64,000 nucleotides of DNA from assembly GCA_949152475.1 (NCBI GenBank), contig OX424556.1, forward strand, positions 2,418,001-2,482,000, read 5' to 3'. The position numbers and the translations under genes were made by a program. The DNA is from Terebella lapidaria (Eukaryota > Annelida > Polychaeta > Terebellida > Terebellidae). This document shows, piece after piece, positions 48,546 to 59,420 of this stretch (position 1 is its first letter; each line of letters begins with the position of its first letter). A model generated the notes under the pieces. It had not been told where the DNA came from. It saw only the letters and a list, made by a program, of their open reading frames with translations, and did not search any database.

Positions 48546-49973
48546 TCACAGGTCACAGCTCTTCAGGCGGTCGTCCCTCGACAGACTCCAGGCGGTCGTC
48601 CCCCGACGCGACTCCAGGCGGTCGTGGCTCGACGCAACTCCAGGTGGTCGTTCATCGACACGACTCCAGATGTCATCCCTCGACGCGACTCCAGCGGTCG
48701 TCCCTTGACGCGACTCCAGGGGGTCGTCCCTCGACACGACTCCAGGCGGTCGTTCATCGACGCGTTTCCAGCGGTCGTCCCTCGATGCGACTCCAGGTGG
48801 TCGTCCCTCGATGCGGCTCTCCAGCCGGGCCTTCGGCGCTGATCTTCCGTTGGCGGTTTCCTTCCCTGGGCGGCAGTCCCAGCACATGGTCCTTCCGGGT
48901 GGCGGCCCCCAGGTTCTGGCCATGCTCTCCATGGTATGAGGTCTCTCTGCAGGTGGTGTTATTTCTTCACGGTTGGGGACCACACAGGTCCTCCATTCAG
49001 CAGCGTCACTGATGTCAGGCACTCCATCAAATTTGGCTGTCCCTGACAGCTTTTCACAGGCGTCACTCACTACATTGGGCAGAGCAGCTTTCATGTTGCA
49101 CTCATCGACTTCATTCCCGGGAAACACACAGCTTTTCCTCGCATTTACCACCATGTCGATCTCACACTTTGCCGAAGCTCCACTGCCTAATTCGACTGCC
49201 CTCTCAACTTTTTCTGTCCCCGACAGCTGGTCACCGACATCACTAGCCATTTTGGGCAGAACAGCCTCCATGCTGCACACATCAACTACGTTGACCGCGG
49301 GAATCACACAGCATCTCCTCGCACTGACAACGGTTTCGACATCACCAACTGCCCTGTCTCCACTGCTCATTTCGGCTGCTCTCTCGAACTTCGCTGTCCC
49401 CGACAGCTGGTCACAGGCATCACTTGCTACTTTGGGCCGAACAGCCTCCATGCTGTACACATCGACCTCGTTGACCGGGTAAGTCACACAGCATACCCGT
49501 GCACTGACAACATTGTCGATCACGCAACTTGCCCCCTCTTTAACCGCAACTGTCTCTGACAGCGAGACGCAATCTCCACCGACAGCTTTGGGCCGTACCA
49601 CCATCACTTTGGCCACATCAACTTCATTTGTAACGGCTGCCCCAGGCTTGGTGCCGTCCACTTCCTCAGTCACGCTCGCCCCTCCCTGAGGGCTGACTCC
49701 TCCGCCGACCGCTGCCGTCCCAGATGGGGGGCTGGCGGGTACATCATCTCCATCCGTCGTCACAGCGACATCACGTTCATCATCCAAGCTGGCGTTCTCC
49801 GTCTGCAGGAAGGGGGAGTCCAGCTTCTCCATCCTCCCTGACATTGGTTCGTCATCTGGTTGACCACTCATTGTTGATTGGGCCGCCCCATGGCCACAGG
49901 GGCCGGCCCTTGGCCGTTTGGGTGGACCGCAGCAGGCTGGGGTGCAGGTACAGTGGCCACCACTACAGGGCAT
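48546..49973 (-). CDS. Second ORF of the LTR element, unknown, repetitive
   Basis: Open for 475 codons, it overlaps the end of gag in another frame. No enzyme motif is visible. The middle has three or four diverged cassettes of about 55 residues (core VNEVDVYSMEAVRPKVASDA, DQLSGTAKFERA), rich in acidic residues and with paired cysteines. The C-terminal 100 residues are a translated minisatellite (RPPGVASRDD). Related elements often express a downstream frame by frameshifting or a spliced message. A start codon of its own is uncertain. Function unknown. Confidence 0.55.
   Translation of the reverse strand: MPCSGGHCTCTPACCGPPKRPRAGPCGHGAAQSTMSGQPDDEPMSGRMEKLDSPFLQTENASLDDERDVAVTTDGDDVPASPPSGTAAVGGGVSPQGGASVTEEVDGTKPGAAVTNEVDVAKVMVVRPKAVGGDCVSLSETVAVKEGASCVIDNVVSARVCCVTYPVNEVDVYSMEAVRPKVASDACDQLSGTAKFERAAEMSSGDRAVGDVETVVSARRCCVIPAVNVVDVCSMEAVLPKMASDVGDQLSGTEKVERAVELGSGASAKCEIDMVVNARKSCVFPGNEVDECNMKAALPNVVSDACEKLSGTAKFDGVPDISDAAEWRTCVVPNREEITPPAERPHTMESMARTWGPPPGRTMCWDCRPGKETANGRSAPKARLESRIEGRPPGVASRDDRWKRVDERPPGVVSRDDPLESRQGTTAGVASRDDIWSRVDERPPGVASSHDRLESRRGTTAWSLSRDDRLKSCDL
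48560..48840. repeat. Minisatellite inside the LTR element
   Basis: About ten units of 24-30 bp, of the type CGACTCCAGGCGGTCGTCCC then TCGACG, in frame with the second ORF. Confidence 0.8.
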
Positions 49974-52012
49974 TCACGGGCGATGTGCCCCTCCTGCCTA
50001 CACCTGTAGCATACATATGACTCGTATGAACGAGGCCCAGTGTCACGGTGTTCAAACCACTGACCTCGCCTGTCTTGCCCAAACGAGTTAGGTCCACAAC
50101 CTTCCCCTTGCTGTGACTGTCTCGGCTTGTCACCATTTTGGGCTTTCAGTTGAGCCAAGTCCTGGGTAATCCCCTTCATGTTTTCGACGAGATCCTTGAT
50201 CATCGACTTCACTTCATCGTTTAGGGCCCCCTCTACAACTGGTTTTTGCCCCGAGCTCTGAGCTGGTTCAGTCTTCTTGGTCGGCTTGATAGGTACCCTC
50301 GCCACACGGAGGTCCTCATCAGAGTCGGACGTCTCATCGCCATACATCACTCGGGCATTCCTCTTGGTTTGGGTGCCATTCCTCTTGCGGGTTTCCATGT
50401 AGTTGACGACCTCGTACACAGCAGCATCAACATCACGGGGGTCCTTAACGTACTCCACCTGCTGCCGGGCATGTTCGTCAAGGAGGCCATCAAGAAATCT
50501 GCGCAGCAGGTCTTCTCTCCTCGTCGCTCGATCTCGGTGTGCATGTGCCTTGTTGTACAGCCTCTTGAGCTCAGCGGCGTATTCCTCAACAGTTTCCCCT
50601 GGCTTCTGTTGGCGATTGCTAAATCTTGCCCCAAACGTCTTTGTTGTCTCGACCACTCGGAACCGGCTCTCCAGCTCCTTCACCAGCAACTTGTAGTCTC
50701 GGCGGACCCGGGGTGGCAGCTGTCCAAAAACAAACTCCCCGGCCACTCCCTGCAACTTGGGCATCAGTTCATCAAGACATTCGTCTTCTGTCCAGCCTAG
50801 CCTCCACGCAATTTCTTGGAAGCGGTTGTGCCACACAGGCCACAGTTCCTTGCCAGTGAAGTTCGGAAGACGGGGCCCTCTCCTGTGGGTGCCCCTGTTC
50901 GAGTTGCGACTCCTGCAGAGTCGAGCTGCATTGTCGGAGCTCAACACATCGCTGTCGTCATCACTGGAGCTGTCGGTGACTGGTACTGTACTCTGGCGGC
51001 CAGTCAACTTCACGCCTCGCTTCCTCACAGACTTGCAGCCTTTAATTTCCCGCACTTGGTCCATGACATGACGGAGTCCCTCTCTCATCTCCCTCGCCAG
51101 GGCTGCAATATCAGTCACTTCAGGATCTCCTTGCATGGCAGGCCTCATCTGTGCTGTTGCGGGCGGCGCTGCCATCACTGGAGCATCATACATCGCCGGA
51201 GCAGGAGCATACATCGCGGGGATGTAGCGGGCGTCCAGTGACTGCTCATCACTCCTCCTCATTGCCTGTGTCTGCCAGTGGAGCTGGCCATCATACACAT
51301 GACCACTGGCTAGCTGTGGTCCTGCCGGCTGGGGTGCTGCAAATTGCATCGCTCGCTGTGGCGGCTCAAGGGGCACTGCCTGTTGCCGAGGTGCTCGTGA
51401 CATCACAGACATCACTGGGGCTGCGGAGGGCACTGTCATCACTTCGCTACATCTCGCGGGCAGGTACCCTGGTCCATCGCTGGTCCTGCGAACAGGGGCA
51501 AATCCCTGTGTCTTCGTCACTGTTGGCATCATAGATGGGGCAGCAGTCTGAACTCCGTAGCTGGCCGTCATATCCCCTGGGGCAGCAGAGCTTACTCTGC
51601 GCGACATCTGAATTCGGGGTGGAGGCGGATAATGGTGGACATCGCTTAGTCCATCCACTTGCAGTGTGAATGGGCTCCCTCCTCCCACTCTGGGGCTCTT
51701 CACATCTCTAGGCATCAAAAGGCTTGGCCCCATGGCCAAAGGTGGAGCATCACGGGAACCTGGGCGAGCAAAACTCTGCCTTCGCTCATCACAAGACCGA
51801 TAGCTGGGTGCAATCATAGGGTTGTGATCATCACGCAGGTTCATCACAGGGGTGAGGTGGCCGGCACCATGGGGCTCCCCCTCAGACATAGTCTCATGCG
51901 GGACATCACTCTCATCACTTTGTCTGTCATAGTCCTTCATCGCACGTTCCATGGCTGTTCTCCTTGTGTGACGACGGGTCATCACTTCAACTTCACCGGA
52001 CGTCGACTTCAC
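49868..52012 (-). CDS. Gag polyprotein of the LTR element
   Basis: A 714-residue structural protein. The first 330 residues are low-complexity, rich in P, M, A and R. At about 385-545 lies a retrotransposon gag core, with LPNFTGKELWPVWHNRFQEI, RRDYKLLVKELESRF, and RQQKPGETVEEYAAELKRLY. A CCHC zinc knuckle (CYRCRQEGHIAREC) is at about 668-681. The frame is open over its whole length. Coding GC content is far above the flanking LTRs. Confidence 0.9.
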   Translation of the reverse strand: MKSTSGEVEVMTRRHTRRTAMERAMKDYDRQSDESDVPHETMSEGEPHGAGHLTPVMNLRDDHNPMIAPSYRSCDERRQSFARPGSRDAPPLAMGPSLLMPRDVKSPRVGGGSPFTLQVDGLSDVHHYPPPPRIQMSRRVSSAAPGDMTASYGVQTAAPSMMPTVTKTQGFAPVRRTSDGPGYLPARCSEVMTVPSAAPVMSVMSRAPRQQAVPLEPPQRAMQFAAPQPAGPQLASGHVYDGQLHWQTQAMRRSDEQSLDARYIPAMYAPAPAMYDAPVMAAPPATAQMRPAMQGDPEVTDIAALAREMREGLRHVMDQVREIKGCKSVRKRGVKLTGRQSTVPVTDSSSDDDSDVLSSDNAARLCRSRNSNRGTHRRGPRLPNFTGKELWPVWHNRFQEIAWRLGWTEDECLDELMPKLQGVAGEFVFGQLPPRVRRDYKLLVKELESRFRVVETTKTFGARFSNRQQKPGETVEEYAAELKRLYNKAHAHRDRATRREDLLRRFLDGLLDEHARQQVEYVKDPRDVDAAVYEVVNYMETRKRNGTQTKRNARVMYGDETSDSDEDLRVARVPIKPTKKTEPAQSSGQKPVVEGALNDEVKSMIKDLVENMKGITQDLAQLKAQNGDKPRQSQQGEGCGPNSFGQDRRGQWFEHRDTGPRSYESYVCYRCRQEGHIARECPVVVATVPAPQPAAVHPNGQGPAPVAMGRPNQQ

Positions 52013-52119
52013 TGAAGATTATAAAAAAAAAACCACACACACGCAACACAACACAACACACACAGAACAAGTACAGATCAGGGCTCGTATCACTGGATCC
52101 TCTGATGTTGAAGAAGGAT

Positions 52120-52135
52120 CCCACTTCTGACACCA
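52120..52135 (-). other. Primer-binding site, tRNA-Leu
   Basis: TGGTGTCAGAAGTGGG, four bases inside the 5' LTR, is complementary to the 3' end of metazoan tRNA-Leu including CCA. The clam element Steamer uses a Leu primer as well. Confidence 0.85.
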
Positions 52136-52139
52136 AAGT

Positions 52140-53741
52140 TGTGACGGTCAAGCGGTTGGTTAGCGGATTTCCTGGTGTGTGTGCTTGTGTGCGTGGGAAG
52201 TCGGCAAAGAAAACTGGCAAATATGCTAAAAATACTGATTTATTGTAAACATAAAGAATCAACACTATTTATTGATAAAAACTTCAACTTCAATGGTAAT
52301 ACTTCATCATATATCTGAATAATACTTGAACAATACCAAGGTCTCACAAAATAAACTTAGATAAACACAAAGTGTCAGATGGCTGTCTCGAGAGCTGAAT
52401 ATGAACAATATCACCGATAAATCGATATATACCAAATAAATCAATACTATGAATAACTCAACATCTGTGCAACTAATCAAAAGTTGTCAGGAGGCTAAAC
52501 ACAGATTTCTCCAAGTAATACAAACCCAAGCGAGACCTATCTTATCTTCTATAGAATATATAACCGTGCAAATTCTGGTAAATCAACAAGACTGTAAAAA
52601 TACACCTATGTCTCTCAAATATGATAAACCGCCAAGTATTGCGATCACAAATACACTCAATAAACTGGACAAACTCACTTCAATATACTGGTATAAAATA
52701 CTCAATGGATACTAAAACTCCTGCCCAAGTTTTACACACAATTAACAGATCTCTAAGTTACGCAAACACTGAACTCTGCCAATTATAAAGACTCAAAATA
52801 ATACTTTCGAATATAGAATATCCAATCACTATCTCAAACTGGAATACACAATGCTGCTCACCTCCACCTGGACCTCCAAAATATAATACACTGTAGACAC
52901 CACTAAATGAAAACAACTGGCTGTAACTCCTGAGATTAACACACAGATCTCCCAACTTCTGCCAAACTCCACGTGGTCTTGGTGCCTCGACTTCACAGCG
53001 TCACGTTTCTTCCTTCATGTGTTGAAGCCCAGATGGAAGTGAGAGAGCGATGCCAGTAAGGCACCTGTATTTATGGGATCTGGCGAAACTTGTCCTCAGA
53101 AAAAGGTTAATTGCGCCAGAGACACACCGATTGGCCAAAATCAGGTCAAGCTGGCACAGAAAATGGTGGTCGATAAAAAATATTACCCAGAATGCAACGC
53201 GAAAACACGTTTTAGCACCTGGGCAGAATGTGGCAAATTATGCAAGAAATAGCAAGCATCGCCACTAAAATATAATGTAGGCCTGTAAATAAGATCCCAT
53301 GGAGTCAATAGACAGCAAGAATAGAGCAGATCAACTCCTACTTGTTGCGTAAATAGCCCACAAAGATCGGCCAAAAATGTAAATAAAGGTCGTAAAAACC
53401 CCATTAGCGTGACTGCATCGCCCCCTAGCATGATCGCCGCCAAATGTAAACAAAGATGGCAGCCGTACGAAAATAGTACGACAAAATCGCCTCTAAGTAA
53501 AAAGAAATGACATAAAACATGAAATCAGGACAATAAAATAACAAAAAGGTCCATATTAAACACATTCCCCAAATATGATGTACTTCCCTTCCCGCAATAA
53601 AAAAGGATTCGACGATAATCGCCGCTACCTGAGTGACAAAATCTGTCAGCACAGTAAACACAACAAAATACATCACGTGACCAAACAAGAAAAATATCTT
53701 GCAAAGGGTCGCGGCCCGACATAAAACACTAAATCTTCACA
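52140..53741 (-). repeat. 5' LTR
   Basis: 1602 bp, beginning TGTGAAGATTTAGTG and ending GACCGTCACA when read on the minus strand. ORFs inside are duplicated in the other LTR and are not genes. Confidence 0.92.
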
Positions 53742-54142
53742 TATTGTTCGAGGTATTTCCCTGTCTACTTTGTACTGGGTGACCCGCCTTGTATTATATT
53801 GCATAATTACAAACACACCTTACAGATATACCGTCAAAATACGGTCACAATACAGCTGTGTACAATGCATGGAGACCATGTCAAATGGAAGTGCCCTTGC
53901 TTCCCAGGGTTCTCCAGTTGTTTGGAAGGACAAGGCTATATGACCCACCCTCGAGCAATGGTCATTTACCGGGGCCTTCACAACCACCGGAAACAATTAC
54001 ACGAGGTACACTTGACGCCCAGGTATCCGTCCGTTCGTTCGCATTGCCGTCGCAAACACGGCCCTCATACCATGTGTATACACTGGATAGAAGTAATCGA
54101 GTGCGACATTCAACTTGGTTTGTGGGAACACACCCAACCTCC

Positions 54143-54830
54143 AGGGTCGTCTTCGATTGCTTGATGCCGAGGAGCCCTCGCTTCCAACGCCAGGGACGTC
54201 TTCGATTGTTTGATGCCGAGGAGCCCTCGCTTAATTTCAACCCCAGGGACGTCTTCGATTGTTTGATGCCGAGGAGCCCTCACTTCCAACGCCAGGGACG
54301 TCTTCGATTGTTTGATGCCGAGGAGCCCTCGCTTAATTTCAACCCCAGGGACGTCTTCGATTGTTTGATGCCGAGGAGCCCTCACTGCCAACCCCAGGGA
54401 CCTCTTCGATTGTTTGATGCCGAGCAGCCCTCGCTTCCAACCCCAGAGACGACTTCGATTGCTTGATGCCGAGGAGCCCTCACTTCCAACCCCAGGGACG
54501 TCTTCGATTGTTTGATGCCGAATAGCCCTCGCTTATTTCCAACCCCAGGGACGTCTTCGATTGTTTGATGCCGAGGAGCCCTCACTTCCAACCCCAGGGA
54601 CGTCTTCGATTTTTTGATGCCGAGCAGCCCTCGATTCCAACCCCAGGGACGTCTTCGATTGCTTGATGCCGAGGAGCCCTCACTTCCAACCCCAGGGACG
54701 TCTTCGATATTTTGATGCCGAGGAGCCCTCGCTTAAATCCTACGCCAGGGACGTCTTCGATTGTTTGATGCCGAGGAGCCCTCGCTTCCAGGGACGTCTA
54801 CTGTTGTTTGGTGTCGAGGAGAAGAACACA
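54143..54830. repeat. Minisatellite, about 50-56-bp unit
   Basis: About 13 units of GGGACGTCTTCGATTGTTTG then ATGCCGAGGAGCCCTC and a variable CTTCCAACCCCA or CTTAATTTCAACCCCA tail; the two unit lengths alternate at the left. ORFs run through it on both strands (for example 53858-54466) because the unit lacks stops in several frames. Confidence 0.85.
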
Positions 54831-54899
54831 AAACGCCGGGACGTCTGGGATAGTGCTTGGGTTCGTCCCCAAGGGGCCAAGGTACAGCTGGTGTAATTA

Positions 54900-57250
54900 C
54901 AAAGTACAAAGCGGTGCGTTGCTAGCACCAACAACAGGGCGCCTAGTAACCACTTGACAGGGACTCCCGCCAAATATTGCCTATGTATGAAAACGTAAAC
55001 ATTTCTGGATCAATGAGAAACGAGGGGCTTTTATTCACGTGGAACCTTTTTTTTTTTTTACATATTTCTCGCATTTATCTCAATTAAGACTGAAACCTCA
55101 AACCTCTGAAACCTCAAATTTAAGACACAAACACAAATGTATCCACAATAACAATCATTCTGTCGATTCATGCCCATTTCACCATTTCACGCCTGTATTA
55201 AACCCATAAGTCTGAACACACCCACAAATGTGAAAAAGCCAATTATTTACAAATGTTTTTAAAAATCCGCCCACAAATGTGAGAAAAATACTCGAACCAT
55301 GCACAAATGAGAAAAAGATTTTTGTCAGTTACCCACAAATTTGAAAATCAATTACAACATTAGATTTAATTTTCAGTGAAATACAGTTTTACTTCCTAGA
55401 AATCATACTGGCAGCATATACTTAGATCATTTCCCGTGGAAATAATTCTACTTCCGGTCAGGTGTAATTTGTCACATCAGCTGTAATTTGCATGTCACTC
55501 AACCACTCCTTTCATGAAAGAATTTCTCAATTAGTGTGGGAATTAGCGTCCATCTCGTTCTACAATCAATATACAATGACACACCGTGTTCAATGTTCGA
55601 TTAGGTGATAATATGAAAAATATATTTCCGGAATATGTTCTTACCTTTACCTTTGATCTGTTCCAAGTAATAATATGATACCATTTAGCGTCTCAAAAAT
55701 ATCAGCAAAAAAAAAACGATGTGAACGAGTTATAAAAATCAGAGTAACCAACATGTACATGTGCGCCTTCTCACTCGCATTTATATAAGTGAGGGGTCTT
55801 TGACGGTTCAGGCGTGCCGGGTAGCAGGGCAACGGCACGTGACACCTGAATCACTATGGGGGATTGGATGTCTTAACGTTGTAGGATCTGGCTTGTTGTG
55901 TGAGAAACTGACCAGCAGCTGTCTGCGAGGGATACGACATCATTTACCCTGTAAACCACAAATTTATCAATTTATGTGAAAGTGACAGTCTGTGTTTCTG
56001 TGCAGTTCTGCACGAAACGTGTTATATGGTTTATTATAATAATGAGTAAACCTTATTAAAATATATTCTAACGACCGTCATTCAGATACATGGATGATAA
56101 ATATATGGCGATATTTTTATAGTTTAAAAATAGCCTACAATAGTTCTACTGAACGTAATTGTTGTTGTTTCATCGCATTCATCGTAATCATTGTCAGAGC
56201 ATGTTTCTATACACGAACGGATAATGTTGTTTCTGGACAGTTCGAAGGTCATGCGGCTCAATTAGCCTGCCTTCGAACTCGAACATAAGAATCTATAGAA
56301 TGCAGACTGTTTTGACACTTGGCTAGCTGTTACATTAGTGACACGCCATGTCACGGACATGACACCAACTAATCCGGTCTAATAATATTCTTAAAGAAAA
56401 ATAGCAATGCATTGTCAATAGCTAGATAGATGTATTTGATGACACAGGAAGTTCATTCTCGTGCGAGTGCATCGATTCAGATTCTGCGTATAGCAGAAAT
56501 ACTGGGGAAACAGTGAGAATTTAGAAATACGGTGGTAGTTAATTCAAACATATTTATTTTAACTGGATTGTACTCTCCAAGAAAAAAAAGGAAGTGGAAA
56601 AAAAATTTAAATGTAATCAATGAAACGTGAAAAATACAAACGAATTACATGTAGATATATACAAAGTTATGATACATGAGAGAATGGTATTGATGATCCA
56701 TGAGTATGATATGAGATAACATGAACAAGAAAGACATATATTTAGGCATAAGTTAAGTCATAAAAAGATGAAAATTGAACATAAATAACAAAACATGAAG
56801 AAAATACAAGCGAACTAAATATCCACAAATTTATATTAAGATATGATTCATGAGACATCCAGGGAAGATAAGACATAAGTTTATACTGCGCGATTGTCTG
56901 CGAAACGGCCTGTTGTTATCAAATAAGTCAGGACAGCATGCATAATATAGATCTTTGTTTCAGATTCCTGCTGTCAGAGTCCCCTGCTGTCAGAACCTGT
57001 ATACGTTCTAAAACGGCATTTTATTAAGGTAGATCATGCCTCCGACCACGTGACTACAACCTTATAACGCTTGCCAGTGAGTGACGTGTAATGCTTGTTC
57101 ATGTCATTTCAACGGGTAGCATTAAACAATTTAAATAAACCTGGCTGCAATCAACCTTGAAGCCAATCATACAATTCTGAGAACTGTTCGAATTATTTGT
57201 TTACATATGACGCTCACAAGTGATCCATCAAAATGAACAAATTTCAGTGA
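54900..57250. other. No gene seen
   Basis: AT-rich. It contains one end of a CTCTGATTTTT-family element (55660-55745, ending ATAAAAATCAGAG) and an A-rich stretch at 56560-56860. Nothing else is supported. Confidence 0.45.
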
Positions 57251-57256
57251 TAAATT

Positions 57257-57790
57257 CCCAGTCAAGAATGTGAGTCACTGTGAACTCGCTGTGATTTCAC
57301 TTACACATAACACGATGAGTCCCTTGTGAGTTCACAGTGAACTCAAGTTGTAACCTCACAGTGACATCACATGATGAGTTCGCAGTGTGAGGTTTGTATG
57401 ATATTGTTGTGAGTCAGCAAGAATAATTAATGTTAACAACATTGTTACCGGTAGTGTAGTATTTAAACTATGTTTGAGACCATTTCCATTGCTGATTTCA
57501 AGCCAAATTTCCACAAAATAAATGCCAACTTGAAATTCCAAGTATTTAGGAGTCCAAATGTTCATCAATAATAATGGCCGCCATTACTCACAGGAGTGAC
57601 ATCACAGTGAATTCACAGTTGTGTGAAATCACAGGCATGGAGTCGGTATGAAGTCACAGTGACATCACACCTGTGAGGTCATACTGGTGATATCACAGTG
57701 AGTTCTGTGTGATTTCATGTGATGAATTCACGCTTGTGACTGATATGTGATATCACAGTGATGTCATGATGAATTCAATTCTTGACTGGG
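57257..57790. mobile_element. 534-bp MITE built of TCACAGTGA words
   Basis: The inverted ends are CCCAGTCAAGAATG and AATTCTTGACTGGG. Both arms consist of repeats of a palindromic word (TGATATCACAGTGA, GTGAACTC, GTGAATTCACAG) around an AT-rich core (57390-57560). Target duplication is not clear (TT). Confidence 0.6.
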
Positions 57791-58369
57791 TTATGTTATT
57801 CTCATGCAAATTCCAGGGATATGACAATAATTAACGATATGACCGTAGTATAGGTGTATTTAAATATGAGAGTAAAGTCGTGAAGTATTGTGGCATGTAA
57901 TAGAGGTTGTGTGGATTCAAACGCATTAAAAAAAATCGCTGTTCCTTTAGTGAAGGCATGATTTCTTATGGATACAAAGGAAAACTAAACGGTAAAGTTT
58001 GCTAAAATTTTCAAAATGTATTCCCACATAATATGACAAAAAAACCTACAAAATATGAATAAAATTTTGAAGTTATGACAAATTTTGTAGTCATGTTCAC
58101 ACTAAAATGTACTCCAATTTTCATGCTGCATTCATCCAATATGGAAATGACGTTGATTCTGTCTACAATCATGGCATGAAAGTTAATTTTTACTTGATAA
58201 TATCTATCAATTATATTTATATTTAAGTGTTAAAATCATTAATTTATTTACAATAGATATGTATTTGGAGGTGTAGATAGCACTTCGATTGTTCAACCAG
58301 GTGTCCGCATTTCACTTATTCAAGGGGTCAGATTATTGACGGAACATCCCATATCCATTGCCCCATAAA

Positions 58370-59024
58370 ATTAAAACCAGACGATAGATCTTTCCATTTT
58401 TTTTATTCTATCAGTAGTTGCATGACGCAACATATATATACAATTCAGAAATATCTATAATTGGGATATAAATGGGATGATCTGCCTTAATCGGTTCATA
58501 GTTTTTGGATTCGAGAATTTCATCTAAAGAATTGAAAAGTGTATTTCTTTGTATAGAGTTCCTAGGACATTGTAGGAAATGATGACGAGCTGTTTCAGTA
58601 TTGGACTAGAACACTCTTTGAACCATCAATACTCCTGCCTTACAGATACAGAGAGTACATCAGGCGTATAAAGACTTTCAATCAGCTAGCAGGATATTTC
58701 ATCACATTACCATCACATTGATGGGTGCCATGTTTGATCATACAGCATTTAGTGCCTGAATCCAACGATCGCTCATCGACTAGTATTTTAATTTTTCTGA
58801 AGCGTGTTGATTGATCGTTTTCGATCGAATGCGCGTGGTTTCTGTAAACACTCAGTCAGTACTTTCTTAAAGGAATGTTTTCTGGATTTTACGAACTTAT
58901 TCATTAACTCGATGATTGAATGAATCGTTCTATTGCTGTAGATGAAAATATTTTGTTTTTGAGAAGCAGTTAATATTACAGTACGAGTAACCATAAAATT
59001 CCACTCGCGAGTGAACTCAATCAT
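58370..59024 (-). pseudogene. Decayed LINE 3' fragment
   Basis: On the minus strand a broken frame reads LQCPRNSIQRNTLFNSLDEI and ILESKNYEPIKADHPIYIPI, which parallels the tail of the LINE fragment at 23479 (LKCSNYISAREKL..NYEPFAD). The upstream part (58788-59024) is open but unrecognisable. Confidence 0.45.
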
Positions 59025-59210
59025 CTCTAGTCAGGACCCATTATCAAATACAAATAGATATTCCAAACATCAAATAGGCCTAAACCAAAATTGATCGGCA
59101 TCAATGAAGAATCAATGAACAAGCCAACACGCGAGATAATCCATGAAATGAAATTACAAGTCGCGGTTGTTTGTGCAAAATTCCAGGTAGAAAAAAATGA
59201 TTTGTTTCAG

Positions 59211-59354
59211 CGATTGAGAGAGGGAGGCTCTGTTGAGGATTGCTCTCCCGTCACCATTTGCGTCCCTGGCAGCACGACGGTGATGACTGTTGTGAACCGT
59301 GTGCTGGAGGCCTCTGCACCTAAGCACACCGGCTTTACGATGACTGGACAAACA
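59211..59354 (+). CDS. Candidate 48-residue coding exon
   Basis: Exactly 144 nt between a strong acceptor (TTTGTTTCAG) and a GTAAAT donor, open in phase 0 at both ends. It reads RLREGGSVEDCSPVTICVPG, then STTVMTVVNRVLEASAPKHT and GFTMTGQT. The alternation of beta strand (VTICVPG) and helix (VVNRVLEAS) recalls the first half of a Ras-association/ubiquitin-like fold, but the identity is not secure. GC content is far above the AT-rich flanks. No partner exon was found within the window. Confidence 0.4.
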
Positions 59355-59420
59355 GTAAATATTTTTGTAGCTGCTTCAAGATTCCACAACATGAAAATAT
59401 ACTATATAATATGCAGGTGA

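Larger units (their letters stand above)
46795..53741 (-). mobile_element. LTR retrotransposon with gag, Gypsy/Metaviridae-like
   Basis: The element lies on the minus strand between 4-bp duplications TATT (46791-46794 and 53742-53745). It has two 1602-bp LTRs with TG..CA ends, a primer-binding site for tRNA-Leu, a gag gene and a second ORF. I see no protease, reverse transcriptase or integrase, so it would depend on another element, like the TR-GAG or LARD types. The LTRs are the same length and appear identical wherever I compared them, so insertion is very recent. The ends look whole. The Leu primer site and zinc-knuckle gag suggest a Gypsy-type element. Confidence 0.9.

Noticed and set aside
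46795-53741. Five pairs of identical small ORFs at 47.1-48.4 and 52.4-53.7 kb
   Set aside because: They lie in the two LTRs and are duplicated because the LTRs are; none resembles a protein.
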